From assembly GCA_029582155.1 (NCBI GenBank), contig CM055897.1, forward strand, positions 91,339,829 to 91,403,828: DNA of 64,000 nt, written 5' to 3'. A program made the translations under genes and the position numbers. This document shows, piece by piece, positions 47,150-59,239 of the stretch (position 1 is the stretch's first letter; every line of letters starts with the position of its first letter). The notes under the pieces are model-generated. The model saw nothing but the letters and a program-made list of their open reading frames with translations, was not told the origin of the DNA and did not search any database. The stretch is from Panopea generosa (taxonomy: Eukaryota; Mollusca; Bivalvia; Adapedonta; Hiatellidae).

Positions 47150-48560
47150 TTTTTTTTTGTACACATGGATGCAAAAAATGAAAATTCAGTGTACCTCATA
47201 ATATTCCTATGTTAAAGTAAAATTCACCTTGCAGGGTCCCTACACATCCCAGCCCCTTGAATTGCAGAATCATCAATCGTTTGCTGATATATGGTTCATT
47301 TATATCACATATGGACAAGTTTGACAGAAAGGTTATTGAGAGGAAGATTTATGAAAATTCCCAATTTTACCCATATTGCCCCCATCCTGCTACCCCTGGC
47401 ATCTTATGGAAATTCAATCCTCTTTATTGAACAAAATCAAATTGACCGTTAAAAAACAATGCTTTAGATCTCAAATTGAACAACATTTTTACGCAAACGG
47501 ACAAAAAATGACAGTTTTCCATTTTCCCAGAGTATTCCTATGTAAAATTCAAAGTTCCCTTACAGGGCCCCTATACATCCCAGTGCCCCTTGACTGGTAC
47601 ATTCTTAAACTCTTAATCATTTGAATAATTTATTACATCATTATATCAGATAAGAACAAATTTGACTGACCAATTCAGTGTTATTTTAACCTTTTTTTAC
47701 CCACCCTGGCCCCTTATGGAAAAGTCAATTCTCCTTATTAAACCAAATCTTATTTTCTATGACTTAATGATGCTTCAGAACTCAAATAGAATATGTTTTG
47801 CCAAAATGGATGAAAAAATGAGAATTTTCTGTTTTCCGATAGTATCACTATGTAAAAGTCCCCTTACAGGGCCCATATAATTATTAGCCCCTTAAATTAA
47901 TTCTCATCTTTCTTCAAACCCCTACACATAGCAATAATTTATGCCAAATATCAATAAATTTGACCAGTTCTTAAAGCAACACATCAACGTTTAAACTTTT
48001 TTAAAAAGTTTTTCAATTGAGTTGTGAGCACATTTCCCATACATAAATATATGGTCAGTGAGCTGTATATGTGCTAACAAACACTATCCAGAACGCTTTA
48101 GAATTATAAAAAAAGATGTCCAAATTATAAAGCGTGACAAACGCTTTATAAATTATTTTTAAATTGCCGAGGATTCCAACTTGGCTTCAAGTTGAATTAT
48201 GCGAGTCGTATTAAAAAACTTCACGTTTTAGTGCGTAGTGTACTTTACCTGCCTTGAAAGTCATGTTGACAATTTTTTTTGACTCTGGTGAGTTACACGC
48301 TTGTTTTATAAAGTGTTAGTCATGCATTATAATTTGGGCATCATTTTGTTCGAGATTGTGTTTATATGCTCATATACAGCTAATTGATCATATGTTTGTA
48401 TGGGAAATGTGCTCATAACTCAAATAATTTTTTTTTTTTAAAAGTTCAAACGTGGATATGTTGCTTTAAGAGAAAGATTTTTGTAAATCCCAATTGTTAC
48501 CCCTTTGGGGCCCCTCCTGATGATGATCCCATAAAACATTCGGCCATCTTGAATTTCAGA
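47150..48560 (+). repeat. ~310-bp tandem repeat, about 3 units, split by an insertion
   Basis: Units start near 47,150, 47,480 and 47,790. Each has a poly-T start, aaaatgaaaattt/cagttttcc, attcctatgt, cccttacagggcccc, atcccagcccc, a tgac-agaaggt segment and a ccccttatggaaaa segment. The third unit is interrupted at 47,971 by the fold-back element and resumes at 48,466 with agagaaagatttttgtaaat. Confidence 0.75.
47975..48465. mobile_element. TTAA-flanked fold-back element, 491 bp
   Basis: Both ends begin agcaaca. The arms stay alignable for about 110 bases (cacgttt, gagttgtgagcacatttccc, atacaaa-ata, agctgtatatg). TTAA lies on both sides (47,971-47,974 and 48,466-48,469). An internal 11-bp perfect hairpin (ttataaagcgt, gacaa, acgctttataa) spans 48,125-48,151. 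No coding capacity. TTAA target use is typical of piggyBac, but the terminal sequence is not a classical piggyBac end. Confidence 0.85.
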
Positions 48561-48639
48561 TAGTAAAAAAACCAACCCTTCTGTATAGTTTCCCATGCAA
48601 TAGAAACATCCATGTGAATATTGTGTTTAATTTGCCTCA

Positions 48640-48730
48640 TGGTTTACGAGAAAGTGCTGCTTACAGATAACAGGCAATGTACCATCGCATAAACCCTTTT
48701 GGCCTTTGGCCAGTAGAGCTAAAAATTAAG
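48640..48730 (+). repeat. fragment of the agctaaaa-ended interspersed repeat
   Basis: Shares ataaaccctt-tggcctttgg and ccagtagagctaaaaa with 42,660-42,775. Confidence 0.5.
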
Positions 48731-48819
48731 GTATAGTCAGAGCTATATGAAACATTTTGTTTTTTGTTGTTGTATAGTGTTTGGCGTCGCTTTCAACAAT
48801 TTTTCAGTAATATCGTATT

Positions 48820-49065
48820 GAGACAGTATTCTGAGCGCTGTCACACTGAAGTATCATGCCGCAGACACATGGTATGATACCCCACCCAGTCACATTATAC
48901 TGACACCGGGCCGACCAGACCTAGAACTCTCCTCTAAATGCTGAGCATCAAGCGAGGAAGCTTCTAGTACCATTTTTAAAGTCTTTGGTATGACCCGGCC
49001 GGGGATCGAACCCACGACCTTCTGCATGCAAGGCGGACTCTCTACCACTAGACTACGCCGCGATC
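48820..49065 (-). mobile_element. tRNA-derived SINE (third family), complete, minus
   Basis: The head (49,063-48,991 on the minus strand) reads ggcgtagtctagtggtagag, ccttgcatgcag and ggtcgtgggttcgatccccg. The A and B boxes are near consensus, and the anticodon-like tgc suggests a tRNA-Ala ancestor. The body has the same hairpin region as the copy at 41,815 (tggtatgatacccc with a diverged partner). I see no target duplication. Confidence 0.85.
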
Positions 49066-49390
49066 TGTCTTGTTTTTTGAAGCGCAGGAGATAACATTCC
49101 AATTAAAACAAGATGTATAAGTCGATATCCTCAACAATGGGGACAAAATAAAAATGAAAACTACCTGATAGCAAGACACCACTAGGTCGACATGTGCACA
49201 AAGTACTATGAAATTAACTTGAACAGTTTTGAAGTTATGAGAATTTGTAATTGGTGCCATTTGTTTTCATGGTAATAGAAAATATACTGTAAATGAAAAC
49301 TCCCTCATAACAAAAGGCTCAACTAATCCATGTATGTTACATGAATACATATTTTCATGATGTTACCATAACTGCTTTTGGTCTGGAATG
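49066..49390. other. non-coding stretch
   Basis: Low similarity to 49,790-49,960 in places (ctaggtcgacatgtgcacaa vs aggttgacatatgtacaaag), suggesting a decayed local repeat. No gene. Confidence 0.35.
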
Positions 49391-49785
49391 AAGGAATGAA
49401 TAGGATGGCATACCAGCACATTATAGGTTATTCCACACCAACAGGAATGAAGATTTCAACTTCACCCTAACTGTACAAAAACAACAAATTAACATACAGA
49501 TTAAAAAAATTAAATCAACAAATGAATATGCAGAGTGAACCTAGAACCTTGATACCTGCAGAGTTTTAGCTAATTCTATCATATTACTCAAATTGGCACT
49601 TCCTCCAGCATGAATGAGCCACAGAGATCCTATTCTTGCCATCACTCATATGGCTCCCTGGAGCCACACAGGGGTTGAAAATTTAACCACAATAGTGAAC
49701 ATGACACCCATTCAGAGATTTCTACCCCTCTACAGAGATCGGCAGTGATTCTATTCTTAGCTGGAACCACATGGGCTTTGTTGTC
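49391..49785 (-). mobile_element. SINE-like repeat, copy 1, minus
   Basis: About 395 bases shared with 51,343-51,762. The 3' end, on the minus strand, is ctataatgtgctggtatgcc...attcattc, an (ATTC)n tail. The distal end reads catgtggttccagctaagaa, tagaatcactgccgatctct. No tRNA boxes are recognisable, so 'SINE-like' rests on the tail and copy structure. Confidence 0.65.
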
Positions 49786-50159
49786 TGGAAATTGATTTTT
49801 TTTGGTGTCATTTTAACTACAAAATTTATTTTCATGGTAAACAACAAATATATTGAAAATGAAAATTCCCCCATAGCATAAGTCACTACTACACCACTAG
49901 GTTGACATATGTACAAAGTTATAAGAAGTTACCTTGAACGGTTATGGAGTTTGAAAAAGCTTTCGGACAGTACCCAATTTAACAAGAGGCACTAACATGG
50001 TCATATCCACTGCTACCTCGTTAACCCTTAAAGGCATTTCCAGAAAAGTGAATTTAAATTATGCAAAATAAAGTCGCCGAGCACATAAATCACATGTAAG
50101 TGCCTCAAACTGAAATACGTAGCCGACTGTTATATGACACATTGTCTTGTTCCAGTGAG

Positions 50160-50870
50160 CACTGGCGTGATGTTCTAAATCATAACTAGAGCTATCACCG
50201 AAGGTGATGAATACCCCCGAACGCCGCCATGACAGAAAATGGTTTACCATTGTATGAAGTTTTATTAAATTATATCCAATAGTTTTAAAGTTATGCTCGT
50301 CGTTGTTCAGACAAAAGTTTGACAAGAAACAGTTTGACAAGAAACAAATTTTTTATCAAAGGGCAATAAATGTAATTAGCAAGAATAGAGTTATATGTTT
50401 CCTGTACACTGCACTTCCTGTCATGATATTCTACCATTGTACGAAGTTTGATGAAATTCCATCCAGTACTTTAAAAGTAATGCTCCAGACAAGGGAAATA
50501 TATCAAAGGGCAATAACTCTGTAAATAGCAAGAATAGAGTTATGTTTCTTGTACACTGCACTTCCTCTCATTATGTTCTACCATTGTATGAAGCTTGATG
50601 AAATTCCATCCGGTACTATTCAAGTTATGCTCCGGACAAGAAAAAATATCAAAGGGCAACAACTCTGTAATTAGCAAGAATAGAGTTATGTTTCTTGTAC
50701 ACTGCACTTTCTACCATTGTGTGACGTTTGATAAAATTCCATCCAGTACTTTTCAAGTGATGCTCCGGACAAGGAAAATTGCAACGGACAGACCGACCGA
50801 TCGACAGACCGACCACAGGGTGACTCCAATATACCCCCTCAAACTTTGTTTGTCGGGGGGTATAAATATG
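50160..50870 (+). repeat. tandem-core element, ~150-bp unit, about 4 units
   Basis: Units start at about 50,215, 50,430, 50,578 and 50,693. They share taccattgtatgaag-ttgat, aaattccatcc-gtact, gttatgctccggacaag, atatcaaagggcaa and tagcaagaatagagttatg. The end carries a GACC/GACA run (50,786-50,818) and the hairpin tatacccc...ggggtata (50,829-50,864). Confidence 0.85.
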
Positions 50871-51342
50871 TAAGTTATAACCCCAAAAACAAAAGAAAAA
50901 TTATTTTTGACGAACAGACCCAACTCATTCGCATGTCACATCGTCTTGGGCTCGCTAGCATTTGTGCCAATTTATTTAAAAATCCAATCACAACTAAAGA
51001 AGATACGGTCCGAACAGCAGTGGATGGACAGAGCTGTGACCTTTGAAGAACAGACCCAAGTCATTCACATGACACATCATCTTGTCCTAGTTAAACATTT
51101 GTGCCGAGTTATTTAAAAATCCAATAACAACTAAAGATAAGGTCTGGACAGCAGCGGATGGAGCGGTGACCTAGACCTTTGATGAAGACCAAAGTCAGTC
51201 GCATGACACACAGTCTTGTCATAGTGAACATTTGTGCCAAGTTATTTAAAATAAAATCACAACTAAAGATATGGTCCGGACAGGACGAAACAGTGTATAC
51301 ATTGGATTTTCAAACACTTGACCTTGAGCTATAACCTTTGAT

Positions 51343-51762
51343 GAACAGAATGAATGAATAGGGTTTTACGGCGTACCAACACATTATAGGTTATTCGATG
51401 CCAACAGGAAGCTAAATTCCAGGTTCACTCTACATGTACAAAAAAAACAAATTTACAGATTAAAAAAATATACATCAACAAATGAATATGCAGAATGAAC
51501 CTAGAACCTTGATACCTGCAGAGTTTCAGCAAATTCTATCGTATTACTCAATTTGTTGCTTCTTACGACATGCATACGCCACAGTGATCCTATTCTTGCC
51601 ATCACTCATGGCTCCCTGGAACCACACAGGGGTTGATAATTTACCCACAATAATGAACATGACAAAGAATGATAAAATGAACATAACACCCATTCAGAGG
51701 ATTCCTTCCCCTCTGCAGAGATCGACAGTGATTCTATTCTTAGCCGAAACCACATGGGCTTT
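51343..51762 (-). mobile_element. SINE-like repeat, copy 2, in a tandem repeat
   Basis: Second copy of 49,391-49,785. It interrupts a tandem unit with tttgatgaacaga on the left and tttgacgaacaga on the right, a 13-bp target duplication with one difference. The (AATG)n-type tail abuts the left duplication. Confidence 0.8.
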
Positions 51763-52027
51763 GACGAACAGACCCAAGTTATTGGCATGACACATCGTCT
51801 TGTCCTAGTGAGCGTTTGTGTTAAGTTATTTAAAATTCCAATCACAACTAAAGAAGATAACGTCAAGACAGCAGCGGACGGAGCTATGACCTTGATCTTT
51901 GACAAACAGACCCAAGTCATTGACATGACACATCATCCTGTCCAAATGAACACTTGTGCAAAGTTATTTAAAATTCGAATTACAACTAAAGAAGATACCG
52001 TCCGGACAAGAGGAAACACAGTGTATA

Positions 52028-53422
52028 CAGGGCCTCCTCTGGCTATTTTTTTCTTTTCGCCACTACTTTCGCCATATTTGAAAAGTTGGAGCCAAATTAA
52101 AAAAAATGGAGCCAAATTAAGAGCCATTTTTGTAGCCAACTAAACTGCGTACCTTGGCCAACATTCTTTAAATCGTTATCAAACCACTCATAAGTTACAG
52201 TAACTTACTGCATGTTTTCTTTTACTTTATTTAGCATTTGAATTAAACACGTTTTTTATGAATATAATTTTTAATGTATATTGCAATACTTTTAAAATTA
52301 TTATTATCTTGTGAGTTATTATTGCCTGAAGTCGATAATTAGGGGAAGCAATGATTGGTAGTAAGTCTTTGATTTATATTGCAAATGATGCATTAGTTTA
52401 AATGGGGTGCAGTCAAAAACCAAAACGGCCCCAGTCATGTTTCTGTACTTGTTTGATTTTGTCAGTGTTTGTGCATTTGTGCACATAAATAACAGCTGTT
52501 TGAGCCTTATTTTGTTTTGCTATTATTTTTTCTATAGCATGCTATTCTCACAAAACCGCATACAGTGTATTTTATAATTATTTAAAATTTATATACATCA
52601 ATTTATTTTAAAATTATTAATACATAAGTATTGACTGAAATTGCCGTTGGTTAAAACATTCCGCAACAGTTTCTAAATAACTTTATTACCCCACCCACTT
52701 TGTCACTACAGACTCGCTATAAATATGGTCAATATTAGCATTATATCAACAGATCATACAGATCAAACAGATCTACTTATTGTAAAACCTTGGTATTTAT
52801 ATCAAACAACCAACAGTCATCGCTGACATTATAAACAAAATTATTTTACAGACAAAATCTACAGTCATTTATTGTTTTTATCCCGGAAGCCGCCATTTTG
52901 AAACTAACTATTTGTTGACAAAAAAATGGGGTTACCCAAAAAAGTATAGTTGACAGTGTATTGGCATAAACAATTTTTCTAAACCTGTTTAGCATATTTT
53001 AAGACATATTAAATTTCTATATGATTTAAAAATGTAAATATATATATTAATTAAAAATATGAATATGCCGGTTGTCACTACGCGACCACGTGACTATTTT
53101 TAGCATATGCTATTTTTAGCTTAGGATAATCTTACAAATGTGTTGAAATTTATGATGTGTGACAGTGCAATGGCCTGAGGGAGATATCACAGCTGGGTGC
53201 TGATTTATCTGTTAATTGTCATGGTTGTTTATTGGGATGAGGGGACAGTTAAATGGATTAGCCAAGATAATTTCTACAGTTACTTTTTTTTAGAAAATTT
53301 GAATATGAGAATCGGCCGTTGATTTCCTTATCGCAACCACTTTCGCAAAAGAGGAAAATCTTTCGCAAATTAAAAATTTCCTTCGCATTTGGCGACATTG
53401 GCGAATCCCAGCGGAGGCACTG
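52028..53422. mobile_element. hAT-like non-autonomous element, 1.4 kb
   Basis: Ends cagggcctcctctggc and (complement) cagtgcctccgctggg. The inserted sequence separates gtgtata from gtatacattgg, which are contiguous in the uninterrupted unit at 51,291-51,306 (cagtgtatacattgg). CAGNG termini and 8-bp-type targets suggest hAT. The interior is AT-rich and has no transposase. Subterminal regions carry gcgaaa/cgcaaa motifs (52,056-52,075 and 53,330-53,400). Confidence 0.7.
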
Positions 53423-53639
53423 GTATACATTGGATTTCCAAACACTCGACCTTGAGCTATGACCTAGACCTTTGACGAACAGACTCAAGTCATTCGTAAA
53501 ACACATCGACATGTCCTAGTGAACATTTGTGCCAAGTTATTTAAAAATTCAATCACAACTGAAGGAGATATGTTGTGGACGCACGCAGCTCATTTCTATA
53601 TCCCCCTGCTCCGCTCTACGAGAGGTGGCGGGGGATAAA

Positions 53640-56491
53640 AAGGCCTCGCCTATATCGCAGATGTTTTTTTATAGCAATAAAACTGCACTTTAAATCAAAC
53701 ATCATATATTATGGATATTCTGTATATTTTGTGTCTGCAGTGTAAAATTCTTTAAAATTTGTTGACCAAATACTAAATCACGCCTGTGATAAAGTCACTC
53801 ATTGGCATAAGCGGGTATTGTTAAATAATAGACCAATTAAAAGGAAAGTACTTATCTGTGTATTAACAAATTTCTCATAAGGTAACTTACAATCAATCAT
53901 TATCTTCGAAAAGGACCTCTTTGTAATTTGATAAACGTTCAATCATTTACTATCAGAACAGAAAGTTATAGGTGATGCACCTTTAATATCCCCTCAAAAC
54001 TGCATTGCAGGGGTTAACATGCAAATTTAGTACACGCTTTTTTCATCTGGATAAAAGTAACAAAATAAAAGCTTAAAACATCTTTTTTAAAAAGTCTTTT
54101 TATTTGATGAGATGGGTACGCCATGACAAAGATGCCTGAGCGAATGAAATATTGTTTTTTTTCTGGTGGTAATGAATTGAATCTACAATTTACAAAATCA
54201 CATAAAACTAGGTATTAAAACAATGTTACCTGATGAGTCTTTATTAAGACTTGCAAACAAAATATTATGTATGAAAAGTTGTAGTATCATTACATATCGG
54301 ACTCTTGTTTCGCCAACATATTTTAAAGTATACACTTACAGCTTTAATAAAAGAAAAAGCATCCAAATGATCATGATTTTAGACTGGCTCCAGTAAAATG
54401 AATTTAGTGTCATCGATGCAGGGTTTTCCATAACCCTTAAAATTCTTAAATGAGCCTGTAGTCTCAGCATGTTAGTATCAAACAAAATGTTGGTGAAACA
54501 CAAGCCCAATATTGTAGCTTTAAAATTTTATATATGATCCAGCAGCATCATTTGATACAGTTGTTTCAACAGATGACAATGAAATGTGCGGAAACAACCG
54601 AATGAGATATTGAGAACACTTAATATCAATTGATGCCGAGGATCTACAATGTCTTCTGCCATTATTTAGGCATTTACACAATCAAAACATGCGAAATATA
54701 TCATCTCTAATACACACACAACATAGAAGACAGTACAACATCCTGTACATGGGAGAAATCTCAATACTAATTAAGTATAAAATAACTACAGCAGATTTAT
54801 TATTCACATTAAATCAGGACTGTGTTCAGAAACATTAAATGATACATCCTTTAACAAATGACCATTGAAACTGAAATCAATATAAATCTGCTATAAATTT
54901 AAGCCTTCATCCACTCTTCAAAAAGATCCAAGCTGTTCTGTTGCTGACTACATTTGCTCCAATCTGAACACAGTCTAGCTTTGCTTGTTTTCAATTTAAT
55001 ATATATAGTTTTTCAAAGAGTAAATGTAAATAATTCATAAATCATTATACATTAACCAAAAAACATTTTCTTTTGAATATCAAATAATTATTGAATTGTG
55101 TATAAATTGTTTTCAGCATTTTTTTTCTAAATGGGATTCGTATAGATATGACATATTTATTGATGGAGGAGACCTTAGACTGAATCTAAGTAGAGCCGCC
55201 ATCCTTCCGCAAGTAACTGGCAATTTCACAAAGTTTTTAGACTATTTCTGGGCTCAATCCCAGGACCTCAGAAGTAAGATAAGTGGACAACACAGCCTTA
55301 GACTACTTGGCCACAGAGGACACTTTTCAGTGCATATGTAAATAGTAGTGAAGCACCTATTAAAGTAAATGTCAAGAAAAACAGGAAATCTGACAAAAAT
55401 CCTCATTTTTTATATCATCTATTGCGCACAAGACGACCCATTTATTGTAACTTTATTATTTGTTCATGAAATATTGAACAATGCAGTAGCTAATATATCG
55501 TATAAAAACAATATATACATAGTTAAGAAAGACATACATACAAAGTATTTAAATGTAAATCATAAACACAGAAAGTGGGCATTTTGAAATTCATTACTCT
55601 TATTTAAAAATCATACGTTAACACGATTAATCCAAATATAACTTTTTTCTTTTGCATTTTAGAATATTTTTTCTTCTTAAAAAAAGAAAAACCACAACAA
55701 AACCTGAACGAGTTTGAAAGATACGCTATTTAAAGAATATCACAACATGATTTATCACTTTAGTTCAAATTTTTGTCAAAAGTAAAGTTTACATAAATAA
55801 CTTGGTCAAAAGGATTTGGCAACGAGTATGCCAATAAATGTTCATCCAATAACTTAGCAAACTCTCTCGCCATTTTGTAAATGTTCAGAAAATGTAATTT
55901 ACAGGTTATGTCTTATGAAGCAAAACAAAATATGATAATGAGGATAATATGAATTATGTATAAATTTGGTTTCATTAAACTGCTTTTTAGAAAAGCTGTT
56001 CTTTTCACAGCAAATATTTTGTTGCAACTTTTTAAAATGTCACTTTCCTTGATAGCTGGTTTTGCTTTAACAATGCCACCTTCCTTTGAACAGCATTCAC
56101 TCTTTTTGGATTGAGCAGAGGAATTTCAAGTGATTATGTCAATATTTGTAAAGTTCCAAAGTGTTGTTTTTAAATAGTTACAACATGTTATCACAACAAA
56201 AACTCCTTCAATTAATCCTCTATTTGGATTTAAACATGCACATTTACCACTCATGCCTACATCACTAACAGTCTAACTGTACTCTTGATTGGAACATTTC
56301 CACTTCAATAATGACTCAACTTCCGTATAGTCTACGAGAACTCAATTCTAGTTCAACACTCCATAGTGTACTTCATGGCCAATTTTTAACCTAATGTCAA
56401 AGAAAGGCCACTACTTAACATTCTTACAATGTTGATAAGGATTCTGCGCATGAGGACTTCAGAGAGAATATGTGATGAATGTACAGATATT
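53640..56491. other. AT-rich stretch, partly possible 3' UTR of the gene below
   Basis: No exon recognised. Right part may be the 3' untranslated region of the minus-strand gene ending at 56,492; I could not place its poly(A) site. A repeat fragment occurs at 55,155-55,345 (see there). Confidence 0.35.
55155..55345 (+). repeat. interspersed repeat fragment
   Basis: ggagacctta...ctgaatctaagt, gagccgccatccttccgc and aagtaactggcaatttc resemble 59,845-59,990 (ggaaaacttca...aataaatctg, agccaccattcttccacc, aagttaactggcaa). Two copies of an uncharacterised repeat. Confidence 0.5.
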
Positions 56492-56792
56492 TTAGAAATA
56501 TATTGGTCCAGTCTGTAACATTGATTGATCTTTTTTAGGTGCTGCTGAATACCCTCCACGTCCCAAAGGTGGGGCCGGCCTTGCACCTAGTGCTGAAGAA
56601 GCACGTACCGGACCGGCAGAAGCCCCGTTGGCTGCAGGTTTACTGTAGAACCTATCGTAGTAACTAGAGTAAGAACTACTGTAACTGTCACCACCAGCAG
56701 CACTAGGAGGCTCTGGTCGTCGATCATCATAACCATTAGCTGCAGGAACCTCGCGTCGTGGAGGTAAAGGTGCGTCTTCAGGTAGAGGCCGT
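56492..56792 (-). CDS. last exon of a low-complexity Tyr/Ser/Arg/Pro-rich protein
   Basis: Minus-strand exon with acceptor ctgtgacag at 56,793 and stop TAA at 56,494-56,492. It adds one base to the previous codon, then 99 codons: RPLPEDAPLPPRREVPAANG, YDDRRPEPPSAAGGDSYSSS, YSSYYDRFYSKPAANGASAG, PVRASSALGARPAPPLGRGG, then YSAAPKKDQSMLQTGPIYF. Tyr/Ser/Gly/Arg-rich tails of this kind end many RRM-type RNA-binding proteins (hnRNP, RBM4/Lark-like), which would be nuclear and act in RNA processing. That function is inferred from composition only. The codon quality, the splice sites and the in-phase link to 60,797-60,826 make a real gene likely. Confidence 0.75.
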
Positions 56793-57330
56793 CTGTCACA
56801 GAAAACATTACAGTATATTAATGGTTTAAAGGGCTATTTCTTTCACTTGTCGATCATTTATAATTCTATTTTATTGTATTAGTAACAGCTTTATTAATAT
56901 TTTTTATTCTTTTAATAGATTTTACCCTAATATTAATGCAAAGTAAAATTTTCATGTGAATGACATACAGGTACTAGCTATAATTTAATACATTTCTAAG
57001 ATATTTCAGAAACAGAGTTTAGTAAAATTTATATATATATAAACATGTATATATATATTATACAAAAATGTTTTAATAACAAGTCTTCCAGTTGAAAAAA
57101 CTTTTTGTTACCGCGGTATATACATCTGATTGCCAGTGACAATCTGGCATAGAGAACTGCTTTGAATTTAAATATACAGACTTTACTGGTTTAACTGTTA
57201 TATAGTATACATGCATTAAAATGAATTTAATAGTTCATAAAGTACAAATTGTCATTTTTGGTAGATTTATCCCTCCTCCACATTCCTATCCACAAACATG
57301 TTTGTTTCATTGTATATTTTACATCATTTT
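56793..57330. other. intron sequence
   Basis: Part of the 4-kb intron between the two exons of the minus-strand gene. AT-rich with a short TA run near 57,030-57,062. Confidence 0.6.
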
Positions 57331-57583
57331 ATGCCATCAAGGGCTAACAGATGATCATTTAACTGAACCACTCTTTCCTGGAATCCAGGAAGGTAAGCCA
57401 GTACTCGAGCACATCCATCTCCTGATGTAACTGATAACTTTCTCATTTTAATCAGAGGTGAGACAAATGACAATGAGACCCAATGTTGCCTATCAATCAT
57501 CACGGTGACTGTAGTTGGGAGGGGATTCAAACTCACAACTCCTTTATTGATAGTCAGCTATGCTACTGACTGAACTAACCGAT
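57331..57583 (-). mobile_element. tRNA-derived SINE (first family), minus, in intron
   Basis: Reverse of the 43,145 family. On the minus strand the head reads ggttagttcagtcagtagca with a B box gagtttgaatcccc. The body has tactggcttaccttcctgga and aaatgatcatctgttagccc, ending tgatggcat. The AATC tail is missing. Confidence 0.8.
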
Positions 57584-57726
57584 TTCTTCAAAACATGTTT
57601 GTAAATATTCACATTTTATCAATATGTTCATGCTCTGAACCTTTGTCCACCATAAAAAGTGGAAACAAATGTAACATATTTGCATAAACCTTTAACAAAT
57701 ACTTTCAAACACCAGCACAGCACATA

Positions 57727-58554
57727 CGAGGTGTGTCCAAAAAGTATGTGGACACATTCGTTTATAAATAAGCTAACACAGTTATAAGGATGATACAAGA
57801 ATCAGACATCTTTTCTCATCAAATAGGCAACAAATTATCAATTTATAATGAAAATGAAAGATCTTGTGCACAATTATATACAATGACTAAACCACTCAGC
57901 GGCCAAGGTTAGAAAAGACTTTTTAAACACTCCTGAAAAAGTTTGAAGTAATATTATGGTGTCTTTTGACGCCCCAGAACAGCGGACGATCATAAAAATG
58001 TGTGTTTCGCTCAGAAAATAACTCCCACAGAGACAAGGAAATCATTTAAACAACAACGGGGAACCATCACTATGTCTTTCCTTTATCTACAAGTGGCATC
58101 AACAATATTCCAACAGATGGGCCACTAGGAAAGATAATTATAAAGCGAAAAGCTATCACAAAAGACACACTCACGATTTTGAAGTATTTTCCCGTCTGAC
58201 GAAATTATTCCTAAGATATTGACACAAAGAATGGCATGATCTGACCACTATGTAGTAAATCATTCGAGTATATTTGTGACTTGATACTTAAATAAGTCTG
58301 CAGACATGAGAAAAATATTACACATGGTGTACATGTTACTTTGAAAAACTTTAAGACGAACTGAAAGTTACTTCACAACGTCGTGGCGTCTTTGTATGTA
58401 ATTATGCATAAAATCATTCAGTTTTATTACAAATTGATAAATTATTGCCCATTTGACGAGAAAAGGTGTCCGATTACCGCAATGTATGTATCATCCTTAT
58501 AACTGGTGTTTGTTTTTAAACAAATGTGTCCACAAACTTTTTGGACACACCTTG
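57727..58554 (+). mobile_element. mariner-like element with decayed transposase, in intron
   Basis: About 70-bp terminal inverted repeats: cgaggtgtgtccaaaaagta at the left and its complement at the right (tttttggacacaccttg), each running in to gttataaggatgatac. TA flanks both ends. From 57,956 a frame reads MVSFDAPEQRTIIKMCVSLR, then a stop, then FIYKWHQQYSNRWATRKD in the same frame. These fit the N-terminal helix-turn-helix half of a mariner transposase. The catalytic half is not recognisable. At 828 bp versus about 1.3 kb it is a deletion derivative. Confidence 0.85.
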
Positions 58555-59239
58555 TACATATTACAAAATAGCAAGGAAAAATAGACAATACAGACATACA
58601 AACACCACTGCATTCACCTCATAATCTGGCTATAGACCATAATGAAAAAATAGTGACAAAACCATCCTTATAAATTGTTTGCCATGCTCATACCTACTCG
58701 CTCAAAACTGCAGCTACCCAAACTTTTGTATTGACTTTTGGTGCGTTTATTTTTTCCCCCCATGATTTTGTCCAATTTTTCTTTAAAATCACTAAGCACA
58801 TGAAAAATACTGGCAATCAAATATTTTTTAAGGATGGCTTTAAACATGGTTCTTTACACATGAATAGTTTCCAAACTATTATAAAAACATGGTTATAGGA
58901 ATCCTAATAAAATTTAATAATATTTCCGATAAATTCGTTTCTATTAACTGTACGAAACAGGCTGAGCTGTTATAGCTGTATTAATATTCATCCTGCTTCT
59001 TTTTATTATTGTGAGGTTGCAACGGTAGTTAACAGGAAATATTTCTCACAAGAAAAATTGAAATTCGCTCACTACCACATTTAGAAACTGCATTTTTTTC
59101 TATATTAAAATGCATTCAAATTTAGAAAATGAAATTCGGTTCCTTTTCAATCATTTATTTTCATTCAAATGGTTGAATGAAAGATTGATTTTAACAAGTA
59201 GCTTACATTTATTCTTCAAATAGCCAAGCTGTAATGTCA
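58555..59239. other. intron sequence
   Basis: AT-rich, no feature recognised. Confidence 0.5.

Larger units (their letters stand above)
50905..53600 (+). repeat. ~140-bp tandem-core repeat, about 6 units, split by two insertions
   Basis: Unit phrases: gaacagacccaagtcatt, gacacatcgtcttgtcctag, tgaacatttgtgccaagtta, tttaaaaatccaatcacaac, taaagaagatacggtccgga, gacctagacctttgatgaac. Units occur at 50,905-51,300, 51,763-52,027 and 53,423-53,600. A SINE-like element (51,343-51,762) and a hAT-like element (52,028-53,422) lie within. It ends in a tatccccc...gggggata hairpin (53,599-53,636). Confidence 0.85.

Noticed and set aside
48991..49063. tRNA-Ala gene
   Set aside because: The cloverleaf is imperfect and the segment is fused to a SINE body present in three copies.
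55096..55341. Plus-strand frame of 81 codons
   Set aside because: Same repeat as 59,845-59,990; frames are not conserved between the two copies.
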